Position numbers and translations under genes: made by a program
Notes under the pieces: generated by a model
What the model was told of the DNA's origin: nothing
Seen by the model: the letters and a program-made list of their open reading frames with translations, nothing else
The model's database searches: none
Part shown: piece after piece, positions 12,158 to 22,968 of the stretch
Layout of the letters: each line of letters begins with the position of its first letter
Position numbering within the stretch: the stretch's first letter is position 1
Origin: Ascochyta rabiei
Lineage: Eukaryota > Ascomycota > Dothideomycetes > Pleosporales > Didymellaceae
Direction of reading: 5' to 3'
Length of the DNA stretch: 64,000 nt
Assembly: GCF_004011695.2 (NCBI RefSeq)
Contig: NC_082416.1
Span: 1,488,001-1,552,000 of the forward strand

Positions 12158-12885
12158 TTAGCGTTTGTCCCAAAAGAATGGTACATTGGTTCCAAACTCG
12201 CCGAAGCGTACCATGACACGGACCAAAAAGTCGGTTGGGAGTCTCTTACGTTCATCGATCTCTTGACCCTCGCCAATTTCTGATTCCCAATGCGCACACT
12301 GGACTTTCACCAACAGCTGCAGGAGGTCATCTTCTTCAGGCAGATGAGCGTAGGCGTAGATGATGGTATCGTAGAACGGGACGTGCTGAATGAACCCATC
12401 AAACAGTTTCTGGCTCATATCGTGCTTGAACCCTTGGGCCTGGAAGCGGTCTCCGAAGACGTAAGCTTGAACGTAAGCCATTGTGGTCTGTCTGCCATCA
12501 GGTCCATCGTCTTCCGGACGCCAGTGCTGATCTAACTCAGGCAGTCGCTTTGTATGCAACCAATCCACAAAGACATCAACTAAACTCATCAGCTTTCTTT
12601 CTCCAGTCACCACAAAGGTACCATCAACCTACAGGTGTAGCTCTCAACGTCCTCAATCCTGACAACACGATCCTCGGCCTCCTTCCAAGGGCCCATGAGC
12701 GCCTTCTTAAAGTATTCAGAGTGTTTGACCAAGAGCGCTTTGTACACTTTGTACACCTTGTACTGGGGTTCGAGGATAACTGTCACCATTGTGCCTTCCC
12801 GCGCTGCGGTGCTGGTGGTCTTGTCAGTCATGTCTGCGCGCTGAAGTGGAGTATAGTGCGAACCTTGGGCGAGGTGTATGTGCAT
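12158..12885 (-). CDS. BTB/POZ-domain protein
   Basis: Predicted protein of 224 residues from exons 12633-12885 and 12158-12579, separated by a 53-nt intron. The N-terminal half has the fungal BTB pattern: a beta strand pair (MVTVILEPQYKVYKVYKALL), then KHSEYFKKALMGPWKEAEDR and a hydrophobic FVDWLHTKRLPEL helix after the splice. The C-terminal half has the usual downstream block, AYVFGDRFQAQGFKHDM and LPTDFLVRVMVRFGEF. Such short BTB proteins are abundant and expanded in filamentous ascomycetes; BTB domains mediate dimerisation or binding to cullin-3, but no role is known for this group. A second in-frame ATG at 12831 could also serve as start. This is the only full-length member of the local three-copy cluster. 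Confidence 0.85.
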
Positions 12886-13052
12886 CCATTATGTGCTGAG
12901 ATTGCTGTAGGGAGCGAGTGTGGTGCCGAGTGGATGTCTGGCACACTGCGGCTGGTATTGTGAGCGTGTTGAGGAGGTCAGTGCACGGTAGAGGTGAAAG
13001 CAAACGTGTAGCACATATTTCGGTGGGGTAATCTTGAAGCTTCGGTTTTTAT

Positions 13053-13586
13053 CTACGTAGGCAGAAGGTCCTGCAGTAAACAAGCGTACCCGTTCAGAGA
13101 CGCCATAGTAGTCTCCCATGGTAGGTCTATCTCTTCATCCAAGTCACTGTTCAAGTCACCGTCCGTGTCCATGTCTTCGTTTATGTCCGAGCCACCGTAG
13201 TCTCTCACCTCTATCATCAAGTCTGGTTGTTCATCGTCACCTTGCTCACCGGCCAGCTGGTAGTTCCCAGCATCGAGCGGCTCCTGATCATGCTTTGGTA
13301 CAAGATCGCTGTATCTTAACATGACGCGGACCAAGAACTCGCGCGGGAGCTGCTTGCTTCTTCGACTTCCTGAGGAGAGTCGGATGCTTATCCCAAGTTC
13401 TCCTTTAAAGTATTTCGAGTGCTCCAGAAGTAGCTTCCTGTGTACCCTGTACTCGGTGCAGCCAGCTTCAATATTGATGGTTACAAGCTCGCCATCTCGG
13501 ACCACAGAGCTGCAGATTCGGTTAGTGGAGCGTGTTTTAGCCAGGCTGTATAGTGAATACCTTGGACATAACACTTGAGAGCTCAT
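13053..13586 (-). CDS. Internally deleted BTB-family paralogue
   Basis: Two exons, 13561-13586 and 13053-13509, give 160 residues with a 51-nt in-frame intron between them. The BTB start is recognisable (ELVTINIEAG, then VHRKLLLEHSKYFKGEL). It then passes, after about fifteen residues of new sequence, directly into the C-terminal block QLPREFLVRVMLRY that in the intact paralogue lies about 100 residues later. The middle of the BTB fold and the following helical region are therefore missing, with the frame kept. A long acidic Asp/Glu-rich tail is unique to this copy. Either a truncated product or an early pseudogene. Confidence 0.6.
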   Translation of the reverse strand: MSSQVLCPRYSLYSLAKTRSTNRICSSVVRDGELVTINIEAGCTEYRVHRKLLLEHSKYFKGELGISIRLSSGSRRSKQLPREFLVRVMLRYSDLVPKHDQEPLDAGNYQLAGEQGDDEQPDLMIEVRDYGGSDINEDMDTDGDLNSDLDEEIDLPWETTMASLNGYACLLQDLLPT

Positions 13587-14216
13587 GAGAAGTGGCTATG
13601 TAGATATGCATCAGTGTGTAGTGTGGTTTGGAGATAGCTAGATCTTAATGTTGAAGAAGATAAGGCCTGTAGATAGCACAAGGAAGGTGAAGGTAAGAAG
13701 ATAGGTTTCGCCTGACTTAAATTTTGTCTTTGCGTTCTTGACCGTTGTCGTTGTCAGATCTGAGAGAGCACCGTGACCTGGTCAAGACTGAAGGCGAGGG
13801 AAGGTGCAGGAGAAAACGTTGGAATCTAAAAGCTCTTCAGGAGCGAAGTGATAGTGAAGGTGGGGATCTCCATGACGTGTTTGGGTGCACCTGTTGACGA
13901 GGTGAAGGGAAGGGTTGCATCCATATCTGACCGCACTGGCAGAAGACACAGACACAGCTTCAGGATGTGCGGGACCAAGAGGGAGAGGGTTTGAGTGTAG
14001 TTGTGAATGACTGCATTATGTAACGATGCATTCAGATCTACGTTTCGAGAGATATCTACACAAACCAAAGAGCCGCAAAGGGCCCGTTTCCGTCAAAGCC
14101 AACGCCGCGCTTGCTCAAACAAACTCAGAAACAATGAAATTCAGCGCTTAGGACTCGAATGACTATGTTGGGGCATTCAGCAAGAGCAAAGACTCAGACC
14201 GTGCTTGGTGAGGCAA
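13587..14216. other. Gene-free region
   Basis: No recognisable gene. A short minus-strand ORF at 13826-14068 shows no similarity to the BTB copies and was not accepted. Confidence 0.45.
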
Positions 14217-15233
14217 CTAGCGACGCGTCCAGAACTTGACGCCGCTTGCTGGACGGGCGGCTTTGGGCTCGGTCTCCGCAACGACAGGGTCGGTCACGCC
14301 TCTTGCGCCACCGTCCATGGAGTAGGCCTTCTCATTGCCCCTCTTGCGTCCGGTCTGGACGTCTCGTCGACTGGCGCAGCAGCAGCACAGCCCCATCTGC
14401 ACCAACCAGGCCAAGATGGTCATAGCACTCGCAACCCACATGAAGGCGAACATGGTCGTGCCAACCTTGGCGGTGATGTTGAGTTCTGCCACGCCACCAA
14501 TAGTGTTGCGGAAGATGATGAACATGGCGGTGCCGAGGACGGAGGCGACGGTGACGAAGAGGGCGTTGAGGAAGGCGAGCATGGCGACGGGAAGGGCCAG
14601 CCAGCGCGTGAAGACGGAGATGGGCATCACGAAGATGAGGACGAAGGAGAGAACGGTGCCGGTCACGAAGAGGCCGAACATCCAGTTCGAGACGAGCCTA
14701 ATCAAGTCGAGGATGTTGTTGATGTCGGCGGGCAGGTTGACTAGCACATGTTAGTTGCGGTGTGGAGAACAGGGTTCAGGGCACTTACTCGACGCTCCGG
14801 CGAGCAGCTCGTTACGCAGAATCTCAACCGGATTGAACCAATACAGCGTCTCAGGCTTGGAACAGAAGGTCACGCCCTCGCCCTTGTAGCCCTCGCAGAA
14901 GTTCCATAGGCCGACCTGGTAGAAATCGTGCAGACCCAGCGTTTGGGCGACGGTGTTGATCAGGGCATAGTTGGGCACTGATGACGGGACAATGTCGCTG
15001 AGGTCGATCCGGATGAAGTACCAGTCGCGGAGGGAGTGCTTGTTGTATGTGCCGCTGATGTCCAGAAGAATGAGGAAGATGCCAGCGACAAACAGGAAGA
15101 AGGATGTGAGGAGGGCCCAGGTCTTGCGTGTCCGCGTTGCGCGCTTCAGCTGCGGTTTAGTGAGTTCCGGGTGGTCCTGCTCGACCGCTGTTGCAGCAGA
15201 GTTCTCCGACCGGCGGCGATCGAAGAGCGGCAT
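14217..15233 (-). CDS. SUR7/PalI-family cortical membrane protein
   Basis: Predicted 322-residue plasma-membrane protein from exons 14789-15233 and 14217-14740 (48-nt intron, gtaagt to ctag). The topology fits the SUR7/PalI family: one TM helix after a basic N-terminus (WALLTSFFLFVAGIFLILLDI), an extracellular loop containing the family's GLWNFCEGY motif and a second cysteine (VTFCSKPETL), then three more TM helices after the intron. These are followed by a CCCC cluster, likely palmitoylated, and a basic cytoplasmic tail. Members organise eisosomes/cell cortex or act in alkaline pH signalling; which subgroup this belongs to cannot be told from the sequence alone. Confidence 0.88.
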
Positions 15234-16037
15234 GGTGGCTCCGCGTGATATTCAGCAACTGACGACGATGGTAGCAAGACCAGCAATGGCGGGCAGTGAG
15301 GAGACGAGCAGAGACGGTTGTTGAGAAACGAAATCGGGGTCCTGAATCCAGAATCTGGGGGCCCCTAACCTCATACGCGCGGTCGTTGAGGCGGTCGCAG
15401 TTTTTATGGAGATGCAACTTAGGCCAACAAGCTATGACGTGGGAGCCCCTAGGGAAGGTGCTGCGCGACGACACGCAAGCCGCCGAGTGGTCGAAGCGAT
15501 TTGCTAGGAAGCGAAGCTGCGTCCACAATTGGTTGACAGACGCACCGGCGTGTTCTGCGAAGACGCTTGCTGGGCGTTGAGAGAGGTTCCAGACGGACGC
15601 GTAAAACTTGAGGCTGGTTGCTGACGTCGCATGTCTTTGTTTAGACACCAAGCTGCCGCCTAAGCGTGTAGCCAGAAGCAATGTTGCATGTCAGCAACTC
15701 GCATGGTCGTCCGCCGACACCACGACGACGACAACGACGTGCAATGTCATTGGGGATTTTCACAGGGGAGGCCAAAGGGGACGCGGATGATCGACGCTGA
15801 CGATGTTCTTTGGGACTGCAGTGCGCAAAAATGGCAAGCGAGTGCACAAGGCTGATGAGGCTCGCCAGATCCTCCAAGGGTGCATCGTGAAAAGCCACAA
15901 GCCACAAGCCACAAGCCACAAGCCACAAGCCACAAGCCACACGCCACAAGCCACAGACGTCGGGTCGAGCCGAGATCGAGCGGGACGAACAGTAGTTTAT
16001 GAAGGCCTTGGAGGCAATTGCTTCACCGTGTACTAGC
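15234..16037. other. Gene-free region with heptamer repeat
   Basis: Upstream region of the SUR7-like gene and downstream region of the cyclase gene. The only structure seen is the GCCACAA tandem array. Confidence 0.5.
15894..15956. repeat. GCCACAA heptanucleotide array, nine units
   Basis: Nine contiguous 7-bp units, seven perfect and two with a changed last base. A minus-strand ORF over it would encode a Trp-Leu-Val-Ala-Cys-Gly repeat and is an artefact. Confidence 0.95.
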
Positions 16038-17030
16038 TCAAAATAACGCCATGCAGTTCGGCGGACTCGACACACCACCGGGCATGTTGAACGGCGAACT
16101 CGTCACGAAGAAAGTCCACCGTTTCTCCTGCTTGCAAACATCCGCCAACCCTTCTAAATCAAACATCTCTCCAATCGGCATGCCCCAGCCTGCCAATAGA
16201 TACTCGTGCAGCACAGGCTCCGGCTTCGAAGGAGGGAACACCTCCCACGCCACCGAGTCGCCGGCCACAGCAGCAAAACCCTCGTCCCATAACCACCGCA
16301 AAACATCTTGCGTTGCTTCCACGCCCGCATGCTGCATCTTCGCAGGGTTCTCTGCATAGGCTTTCTTGTCGTCTGTTGTTAAGGTGGTATCCCATTCCTT
16401 TGTAAACCCAGTGCGAACGAACAGAACATCGCCTTTCTGGAAGACGATCCCACACTCTTTGGCGATGTGCAGTATGGCCTCCAGCTTGATCTCGTGGTTG
16501 GACAGCGTCGAATATCTCACGCCGTTCTTGTCAGCCCACGAGGCATAGTCGATGAGCACACCGCGTCCAGCAATGCCTTCTTGGGCCCAGTGCTGCATGC
16601 CAATTCGAGTGTTGCTACGGTCCTCGATCTCCGCACCCGTCGTACCGCCATAGAAGACTCTCTGTTCCGGCCCTTTGCCCTCGGTCCCAGGTACGGCTTG
16701 AGAGAAGTGGCGGAGCCCATCCCATTGGCTGCCCTGCTGAGGATTGAAGGCGTACGTGTCGTCGTAGAAGAGGCCATCGTAGCAGGGGATGATCTTGTGC
16801 TCGAAGGGTTGGCGGCCAAAGCCTGCTGTTTCTAGCTTCGGCAGTTCCCAATTGAGGCATGTGCGGTGGCCGGTTCGTATTTCACTGGATGCTGCTTTGG
16901 CGACAACGGAGGGTGTGAGGAGCGCGAGCTTCGCTAGACCCTCCTCGCGGCTGCCCGCCGTGCCTACCCAGACGCGCTTCTTGTCCGGCAGCTCATCGTA
17001 AGGTGTATCGTAGATGGCAGGATATGACAT
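16038..17030 (-). CDS. Cyclase-family metal hydrolase (kynurenine-formamidase-like fold)
   Basis: Single-exon protein of 330 residues, cytosolic, from ATG 17030. It matches fungal members of the putative cyclase family (PF04199): a substrate loop YDGLFYDDTYAFNPQQGSQWDGLRHF containing the Gln-x-Asp-x-x-x-His pattern, a GRGVLIDYASW strand, FQKGDVLFVRTGF, the AGDSVAWE segment, and HEYLLAGWGMPIGEMFDLEGLA near the C-terminus. The canonical bacterial HxGTHxD metal motif is replaced by the QWDGLRH form usual in fungal homologues. The family includes arylformamidases and isatin hydrolases; the substrate here is unknown. The frame stays open upstream to 17327, but 17030 gives the conserved N-terminus. 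Confidence 0.88.
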   Translation of the reverse strand: MSYPAIYDTPYDELPDKKRVWVGTAGSREEGLAKLALLTPSVVAKAASSEIRTGHRTCLNWELPKLETAGFGRQPFEHKIIPCYDGLFYDDTYAFNPQQGSQWDGLRHFSQAVPGTEGKGPEQRVFYGGTTGAEIEDRSNTRIGMQHWAQEGIAGRGVLIDYASWADKNGVRYSTLSNHEIKLEAILHIAKECGIVFQKGDVLFVRTGFTKEWDTTLTTDDKKAYAENPAKMQHAGVEATQDVLRWLWDEGFAAVAGDSVAWEVFPPSKPEPVLHEYLLAGWGMPIGEMFDLEGLADVCKQEKRWTFFVTSSPFNMPGGVSSPPNCMALF

Positions 17031-17508
17031 GGTTATGGGATGGCAGCTCCCGAAGAACAGTGTGTTGCTATGGTAGGTGTCTTCTCTATCAAAAATCACA
17101 GTGGAGACGTCGACTTCAAACAGACTGTGTGAAGGAATTAGCCTGCAGTAACCTGCATGTCGATCTATCAACTGGTCCGTCAAATCTATTAGAGGACTCG
17201 ACGACAGAGCTGCAACGTTCACTAACCCTACCGTCTCGACGGAAAAATACACAATTCTATAACACTTCCATAGGACGAAGACACGAAAACGCCGCAATGA
17301 GCACCGCTGTGTAGCCACGAGGCACAAACACGCTAAATCCAGGGTCCACGCGCCTGTCGCAAAACATCGTCATCGCATGTGAACATTCCGGGAACGACAA
17401 AACATCGCAGCCTGCGCACAACACCACGTATACCATCTCCGCTCTCGTCTGACCTGCAGCCAAAACTGCAACCCGCACGGTACTCCCCTCAGCGATCCAA
17501 ACCTCAAA
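17031..17508. other. Divergent intergenic region
   Basis: Shared upstream region of the cyclase (minus) and the small membrane protein (plus). No further structure noted. Confidence 0.4.
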
Positions 17509-18175
17509 ATGGCAGCAACCCGCCTCCGCAAAACCTTCCACTACCCGGACTCCTCAGACGACGAAGACACCGTAGAAGCCGGCATGGACGCACAAGGTAC
17601 CTCTCTCTCCCTCCCACCCTCTTCCTACAGCTCAACACCAACAACTCGCACCAGACCAAGCGCACCTCCTCAGCTCACTGCGATCCCACGACACGACCTC
17701 GACGCGCATGTACACGCTCCTGCTGCTCGCGTTCCCCGCCACCATTGCGCTATTCACGCTGCCCGGACTCCTCGGCGCATCGACCTTGATACCCAGTTTC
17801 CTCGCGCTTGCGAGCCTGGCTGCGAGCGCGTATACGCTGTACGTCCTGCCCCTTGCGCCGACGAGCCCGGTGATCATCGTTGACGGGCGGGAGGTGGCAA
17901 GCGGGAGGGGGAAAGCGGGGGTGGAGAGGAAGCAGGTGCCCTGGTTATCCGATGAGGCTCAGGAGGTGTTGGCGCAGTACATTGTGCCTGCCAACGGGGC
18001 GGTGTGTGGGCTGTTGGCTGTTGCCGAGGTGGTGCAGGGGCGGGCGTGGAGCGAAGGCATGATGGTTGGGGGAGGATATCTGCCGGGCCTGGTGCTGACG
18101 GTTGTGCTGTGGGCGAGGAGGGAGCTTAGGGTTGTAGATATGAGCGCGCTGCAACAGCTGGCTAGTAGGTCATGA
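17509..18175 (+). CDS. Small integral membrane protein, unrecognised
   Basis: Exons 17509-17596 and 17655-18175 (58-nt intron; an alternative acceptor 24 nt earlier keeps the frame) give 202 residues. The acidic N-terminus (PDSSDDEDTVEAGMD) precedes two adjacent hydrophobic helices (YTLLLLAFPATIALFTLPGLL and a Leu/Ala-rich segment ending YVLPLAP). A polar middle section is followed by further hydrophobic stretches around 140 and 175. I do not recognise the family. The gene convergently faces shugoshin, with under 250 bp between stop codons. Confidence 0.7.
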
Positions 18176-18423
18176 TGGAGACTACCTCAATCTATGCATC
18201 TCTTGCTGGACCCCATGCGTGCAGTCGTTGAAGTGATTGGTATATTGCATACGAAAGACGACCATGTTGGCCTAGGTATCGCGCGTGAAAACAACTAGCC
18301 CTTTTGAACTCCTCAACACCAGAACTCCCATCATCCTCAGGTCTGCTTAGGACCAAAGTGTGCAGTCGTCGTCCGTACCGTCTTCTCCTCATCCCTCTCC
18401 AGCCACGGGCAAGCATCGCCCTC

Positions 18424-20618
18424 CTAGAGCATCATGCTCTTCCTTCGACTAGCTATCCTCTCCGCCCTGAGTGTGCTTGTCACACTCGCCTTCTCGGCAT
18501 CGACTGCTGCTGCTGCTGCTGCCGCACCATCGCCCCTTGCACTTGTGGACACTGGTGCAGACACTTTCTTGGCATTCAGTCGTGCGGCTGACGTGCTCTT
18601 TGCCACGCTGGTGGCGCCTCCACTCTTGATTGTCCCACTTCCCGTGCGCTTGTGCAGGGAGGGAAGTGTGCCTTCTGGCTTTTCAGACTCGCTGGTAGCC
18701 AAGGCGGGCACGGATGAGTGTCGTCGAGCGCTGCGCGCTACACTGGCAAGATCGGTGGTGCGTGGGCGTGCAGCGTCCACGGGCGAGGACTCCGTGAAGT
18801 CAAAGATGGCGAGGTTGTCCTTCTCGGCTACCTCTTCCTTTACGATGGGTTCTTGTGGCGCGCTGAATTCAACTGACTCGGACGTTGGCTCGTCTGCAGT
18901 TTTCTTGACAAAATTTGAAGACACTCTTCGTCTTGCTGTACTCGTCTCGTCGATCAGGGCCGAGATGGCCCTGGATGTTGTGGATGTGTTCGACTGAGAC
19001 AGCTTGGGTGGCGAAGCGTTGTCACGTCTATCGAGCTTCTGTCGCAGTGGACTGCCAACCTCGGCCTCTTCCTCTCCCATCTCACGTTTGATCGGCACTC
19101 GCCCTGTTGTAAGAGGCGCCAACTGCACCTCCACGCTCGTCCGCCTCTCTGATTGAGGTACAATAGCGTCTGCCATTTTGCCATCACGGCGCATTTTAAC
19201 GGCCAGACTTGGCTCTTTGTAGCTGACTTGTGGGCGTGCTCTTCGTGAAGGTCGTCCGGCCTGTCCTGTCTGGTTTCCTGAGCTGACGTCGCCCGGCGGA
19301 GGAGTGTCCTTGTTGTCTGGCCGCGATGCTGAAGGCTCTGTGGAGGGTGGAGAGAAGACGGCGTCTGCTGCAGGCGTCTTTGGAGGAAGAGAGTCGAGAT
19401 TGATCTCAGCAACAGGAACAGGCTCGGGGGCTGATAGCAATGGGAGCTCAGGCGGGGTGATGGTTCGAGTGACTGCAAGACGTTGGCGTCCACGAGGGTT
19501 TACGCTGGGCAGCTTCTTCTTCTGTGGTTTGTCCTGCTCTTTCATAGACGACCGTTGTTTCTTGGGAGAAAGCAATGGGTCGGTGTTGACAGGTTCTGAG
19601 CATGTTAGCTTCCGTTTGTGTTCGAAGAGAAAGGAAGACTCACTGCTGCTGAGGATTGGCCGCACTGGCATTACAGCTCTAGACTCCTCGCCCGCTGCAT
19701 CTGTCTCTGGTTGGTGCGAATTTCTGCGATTGGAGCTGAACTGCTCGTCCTGTGCTTGTGGTCGGTCTTCGTCCTCCTGTACACTGAACTTCCTCTTAGC
19801 TCCAGTGCGCACAGGCTTGGCCGTCTTCTCCATGGTCTCTTCAGGCGATTCGAAGACAGATATACGACGGATGTTCAGCTTAGGCCCGCTTTCTCTGCGC
19901 TTCTTCCGCGTTTCTAGATGCATTGGCAACGCAGGCTCGTCTTCTGCCGCGACATCTTGCATGGGTTCGTCTGGGGAAGGATTAGGATCGAATGCGATAG
20001 GCTCCTCGGCTTCAAAGCTCGACGTGGGTGGAGGGCCAATGTCCGGCGACTGGCTCTCGGGGTCTTCCAGCATGTTCCGGATCTCATCTGCATTCATGGT
20101 GCGTCGCGGGTAGCCTTTGCCTTCGTCAATGGTGGGCATCATGCGGTCCTCGACTTCCTGGATGCACAGCCCGCTCCTGAACAGCCTCTCCTGCGGTCGG
20201 TGCCGTGCCAACGGCTGGCTCTTGCGCCGTTGCTCGCCCTGCCGCGGCTGTCCCAGCGAAGCCACCAGGCTCCCGAGCTCCTGCATCTTGGCCTCCAACT
20301 GCGACTTGACTGCGTCGATGCTTTCGAACGACAGGCTGCTGGCGTGCTTGTCGACTGTGTGCTGGAGGTGCATGGCGCGTTCGCGGAGGGCCAGGTTCTC
20401 GGCGAGGAGGCGTGAGCAGTCGCTTTCGAGGGTGCGGATGCGCATCGACTGCTGTGAGTTGGTCCTACAGCGCAGTCAGCACGTGATCCGCTGGGACAGT
20501 GTCGCGGGGCAGCCTACTTGGCAAGCTCGCGGTTCTGCCGCAGAAAGCGACGCTTGACAACTTCCATGTTGTCGGCCGACGGCTGAGGAGCAACCGGCGG
20601 CTCGTTCAAGCGCGCCAT
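18424..20618 (-). CDS. SGO1: Shugoshin (centromeric cohesin protector)
   Basis: Predicted 697 residues from exons 20518-20618, 19644-20464 and 18424-19595. The 48-nt second intron (19596-19643) has a perfect gctaac branch site but is in frame and stop-free, so retention would add 16 residues. Two family landmarks are present. The first is an N-terminal coiled coil split by intron 1 (FLRQNRELAK joined to RIRTLESDCSRLLAENLALRE), the shugoshin N-terminal dimerisation/PP2A-binding region. The second is a short basic C-terminal block SRRARPQVSYKEPSLAVKMRRDGK, the SGO motif that binds phospho-H2A. The middle is long, disordered and Ser/Pro/Glu-rich, as usual. Shugoshin recruits PP2A to protect centromeric cohesin and monitors tension. 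Confidence 0.92.
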
Positions 20619-20911
20619 GAGCGCTGGATAGGTATGTCGGGGCTGAGGATGGAGTGCGATGCGCGTGCGAGGGCGGCGCTGCGGCGATCTAGGACGTGTG
20701 TCGTTCGTTGTTTCCGTCTGGTCTCCGTCATAGTCGAAAAGCTGCGGCGTTGTTTACCTAGCAACGGCGGGCCTAGCCGCTTGTGTTGCCCGGCTCCGCT
20801 TTTACACGCCAACACGTGAGGGGCCACCGGCCACCGCGACCGCCTGCGCCGTTTCGAGACAACAGCGATACCAACGGGACACACGCAGAACCAGGCTCCA
20901 CCCTGACCAGC
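20619..20911. promoter_or_regulatory. Bidirectional intergenic region between SGO1 and DAD2
   Basis: Only 293 bp separates the divergent start codons of shugoshin and the DASH subunit, so both promoters must share or overlap here. It contains an ACACGTGAG E-box-like CACGTG site near 20814. No individual factor site is proven. Confidence 0.6.
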
Positions 20912-21456
20912 ATGTCCAGCTATTCTCGCCCGCTGCCGTCGCATCTGCGTGGTCAGTCGATGGGCGCGTCGCAGCAGTCATCGTTCCTGCAGCAGAAGAT
21001 CGCCGACAAGAAGACCGAGCTTGCCAACCTCAGGGACCTGCAGGCACTGAGCGGTGGCCTGGCAGACCAGATGCAAATGCTGGCCGACAAGCTGCAAACC
21101 CTCTCGGACGGCACAGAAGGTAAGCACTGCCGGCGATGGGCAATACAACAAGCCCACAGAAGCAAGTCACGTGGCCAAGCTGACGCATTGTTCCAGCTGT
21201 TGCAGCGGTGCTCTCAAACTGGCACAATGTGCTTCGTGCCATCAACATGGCGTCCAGTGAGTTCTCCTTCGTGCAGACCAAGGGCACTCAACGTCTGACT
21301 GAAACAGCAATCATGCCCAAGCCCAAGGAGGAGGACGATGCAGAGACCAAGCAAGAGCCGGAGCCACCGCTACCGCAAACTCTTGTGCGCATCCCTACTC
21401 AGCACGCGCCCGCTGTGATCGAGCAGGCCAACGCTGGAGCAGCAGCAGCAGAGTGA
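20912..21456 (+). CDS. DAD2: DASH/DAM1 complex subunit DAD2
   Basis: Kinetochore protein of 138 residues from exons 20912-21119, 21197-21256 and 21308-21456. The Dad2 core is clear: QQKIADKKTELANLRDLQALSGGLADQMQ forms the N-terminal coiled coil. ADKLQTLSDGTE follows, then, across the first intron, VLSNWHNVLRAINMAS, the most conserved block of the family. The tail is acidic, Pro/Glu/Ala-rich and poorly conserved. The DASH ring couples kinetochores to microtubule plus ends. Length is typical of filamentous ascomycete Dad2. It lies head to head with shugoshin. Confidence 0.93.
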
Positions 21457-22968
21457 AGTTCCAACACGTGCCACCACGGCTTTCCTGAAGCCAAGGACAC
21501 TTACCCCAATGCGCACAGAAAGGGTGCACGCAATCTTACATGAGACGACACAGCTCCATGTCAATTCGCGGATAAGCCTGCCACGACATGTGTGTGGGTA
21601 GCAGCACGACGTACCGCTGGTCAGGTTGACGCATCGACAACCTAGCCAAGATCATCGCTGGGACGCATAGATGAGGATATCGAGAGACTGGCCGAGTAAC
21701 GTTAACGAGTAGATGTTTACAAGCAAGGTCTCCCATCGAGGGGAATTGTACCACACGTGAGCGAACGTCCAATCACTTTTTGAATCTTTGCGTAACCGTG
21801 AACCTCGAACCCTGAGTGATGACGCTTAGAGCCTAGCGCTGCCAAGCTTCTCGCGAGTTTCTTCAAAAGCTCAAATTCGGCGCGTGCTTCTCTCCTCAAC
21901 ATATTGTCAACGGTCTCCTATAACCCTAAGGTTATTCCCAACTACATGGAAAATGCCTTAATTCCAGGAGAACCCAGAGGAATTGCACAGCCGTTCTAAT
22001 CCTGAAGTTCGTTCGCGTCGACTTTCGAGTCGGTATTGGAGCTCCGGGTTCGCTTTAGGCCAACATACTCTTTCGCCTTTCTCCGCTATCGTGATTTTTG
22101 CCCATGTCTGTTGCACACTCTAGTCGTTCAGTCCGATATGAGCATGACAGAAGGGCCTATTTTTGCTCGGGGAAGGCGTTGCATCCCTGTTGTTGACTCG
22201 AGAAGCGACATGATTGCATTGGCGCAATTTTACGAGCGACTTGCCCTGAAGCATTTTCACGAGAGTGTCAGTCAACGGACACGACAGAAGAAGCGTTGTG
22301 CAAATCCAGGAGGCTTGACGAGCACACAGAACTTCACGCAATCGGCAGGCCCGGCAGTTTCCTGGGCTCCCCACGTTTCCGGTCTGTGCAAGACCCCGGA
22401 AGAAGACTGGCGGCGCAATGCGCAAGCTGCGGCTGATGAGCGGCGGCCCCAACTAACCACGGCTATCGCGCTGCGATTTGCTACTTCGGCACGCCTCCTA
22501 GTGATTGATTTGCCCACCAATTCATCAGATGCGGCCACGCAGGCGCTATCCTGATCTGCCAGCTTGAGGTTCAAGCCATCGTCACCAGGTGGACCGACCT
22601 CGTATCCCCTATGCCATGATGCATGAAGGGTTCGAGGAAGGAACCTCGCGGCCTCGTATCCTTTTTGATACAGCGCTCTTGGCGTAGATGTCTCACAGCC
22701 AACGGCATGGCTTGAGTGGAGTAAGTCCAGCGGCCACCAAGGCGTGTCGCGCAACGGTCAGCAATCGATAGATCTGCCCGAGAGCGCTGCGAATGGCACA
22801 AGAGCTTCGCGTCTGCCGCTAAGGCATCCTTCAGCCCTGCCATAGATAGCTCGCTCTGACACTCGTAGATTAACCTCCCAGTCGCGGACCATCTCCTTTC
22901 CGTTACTCTCGACTCCCCACAACGTGCACCGCATGCCTACACATCCCAAAGCATCATGAATGCGTATC
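21457..22968. other. Gene-free region
   Basis: About 1.5 kb with no supportable gene. ORFs at 22036 (plus) and 22272 (minus) start at non-ATG codons and have no recognisable features. Confidence 0.45.

Noticed and set aside
13826..14068. Possible fourth BTB remnant
   Set aside because: No alignment to the BTB blocks of the three copies; short and non-ATG start for the long form.
22036..22754. Overlapping ORFs on both strands
   Set aside because: Non-ATG starts, no domains and no plausible intron-exon model.
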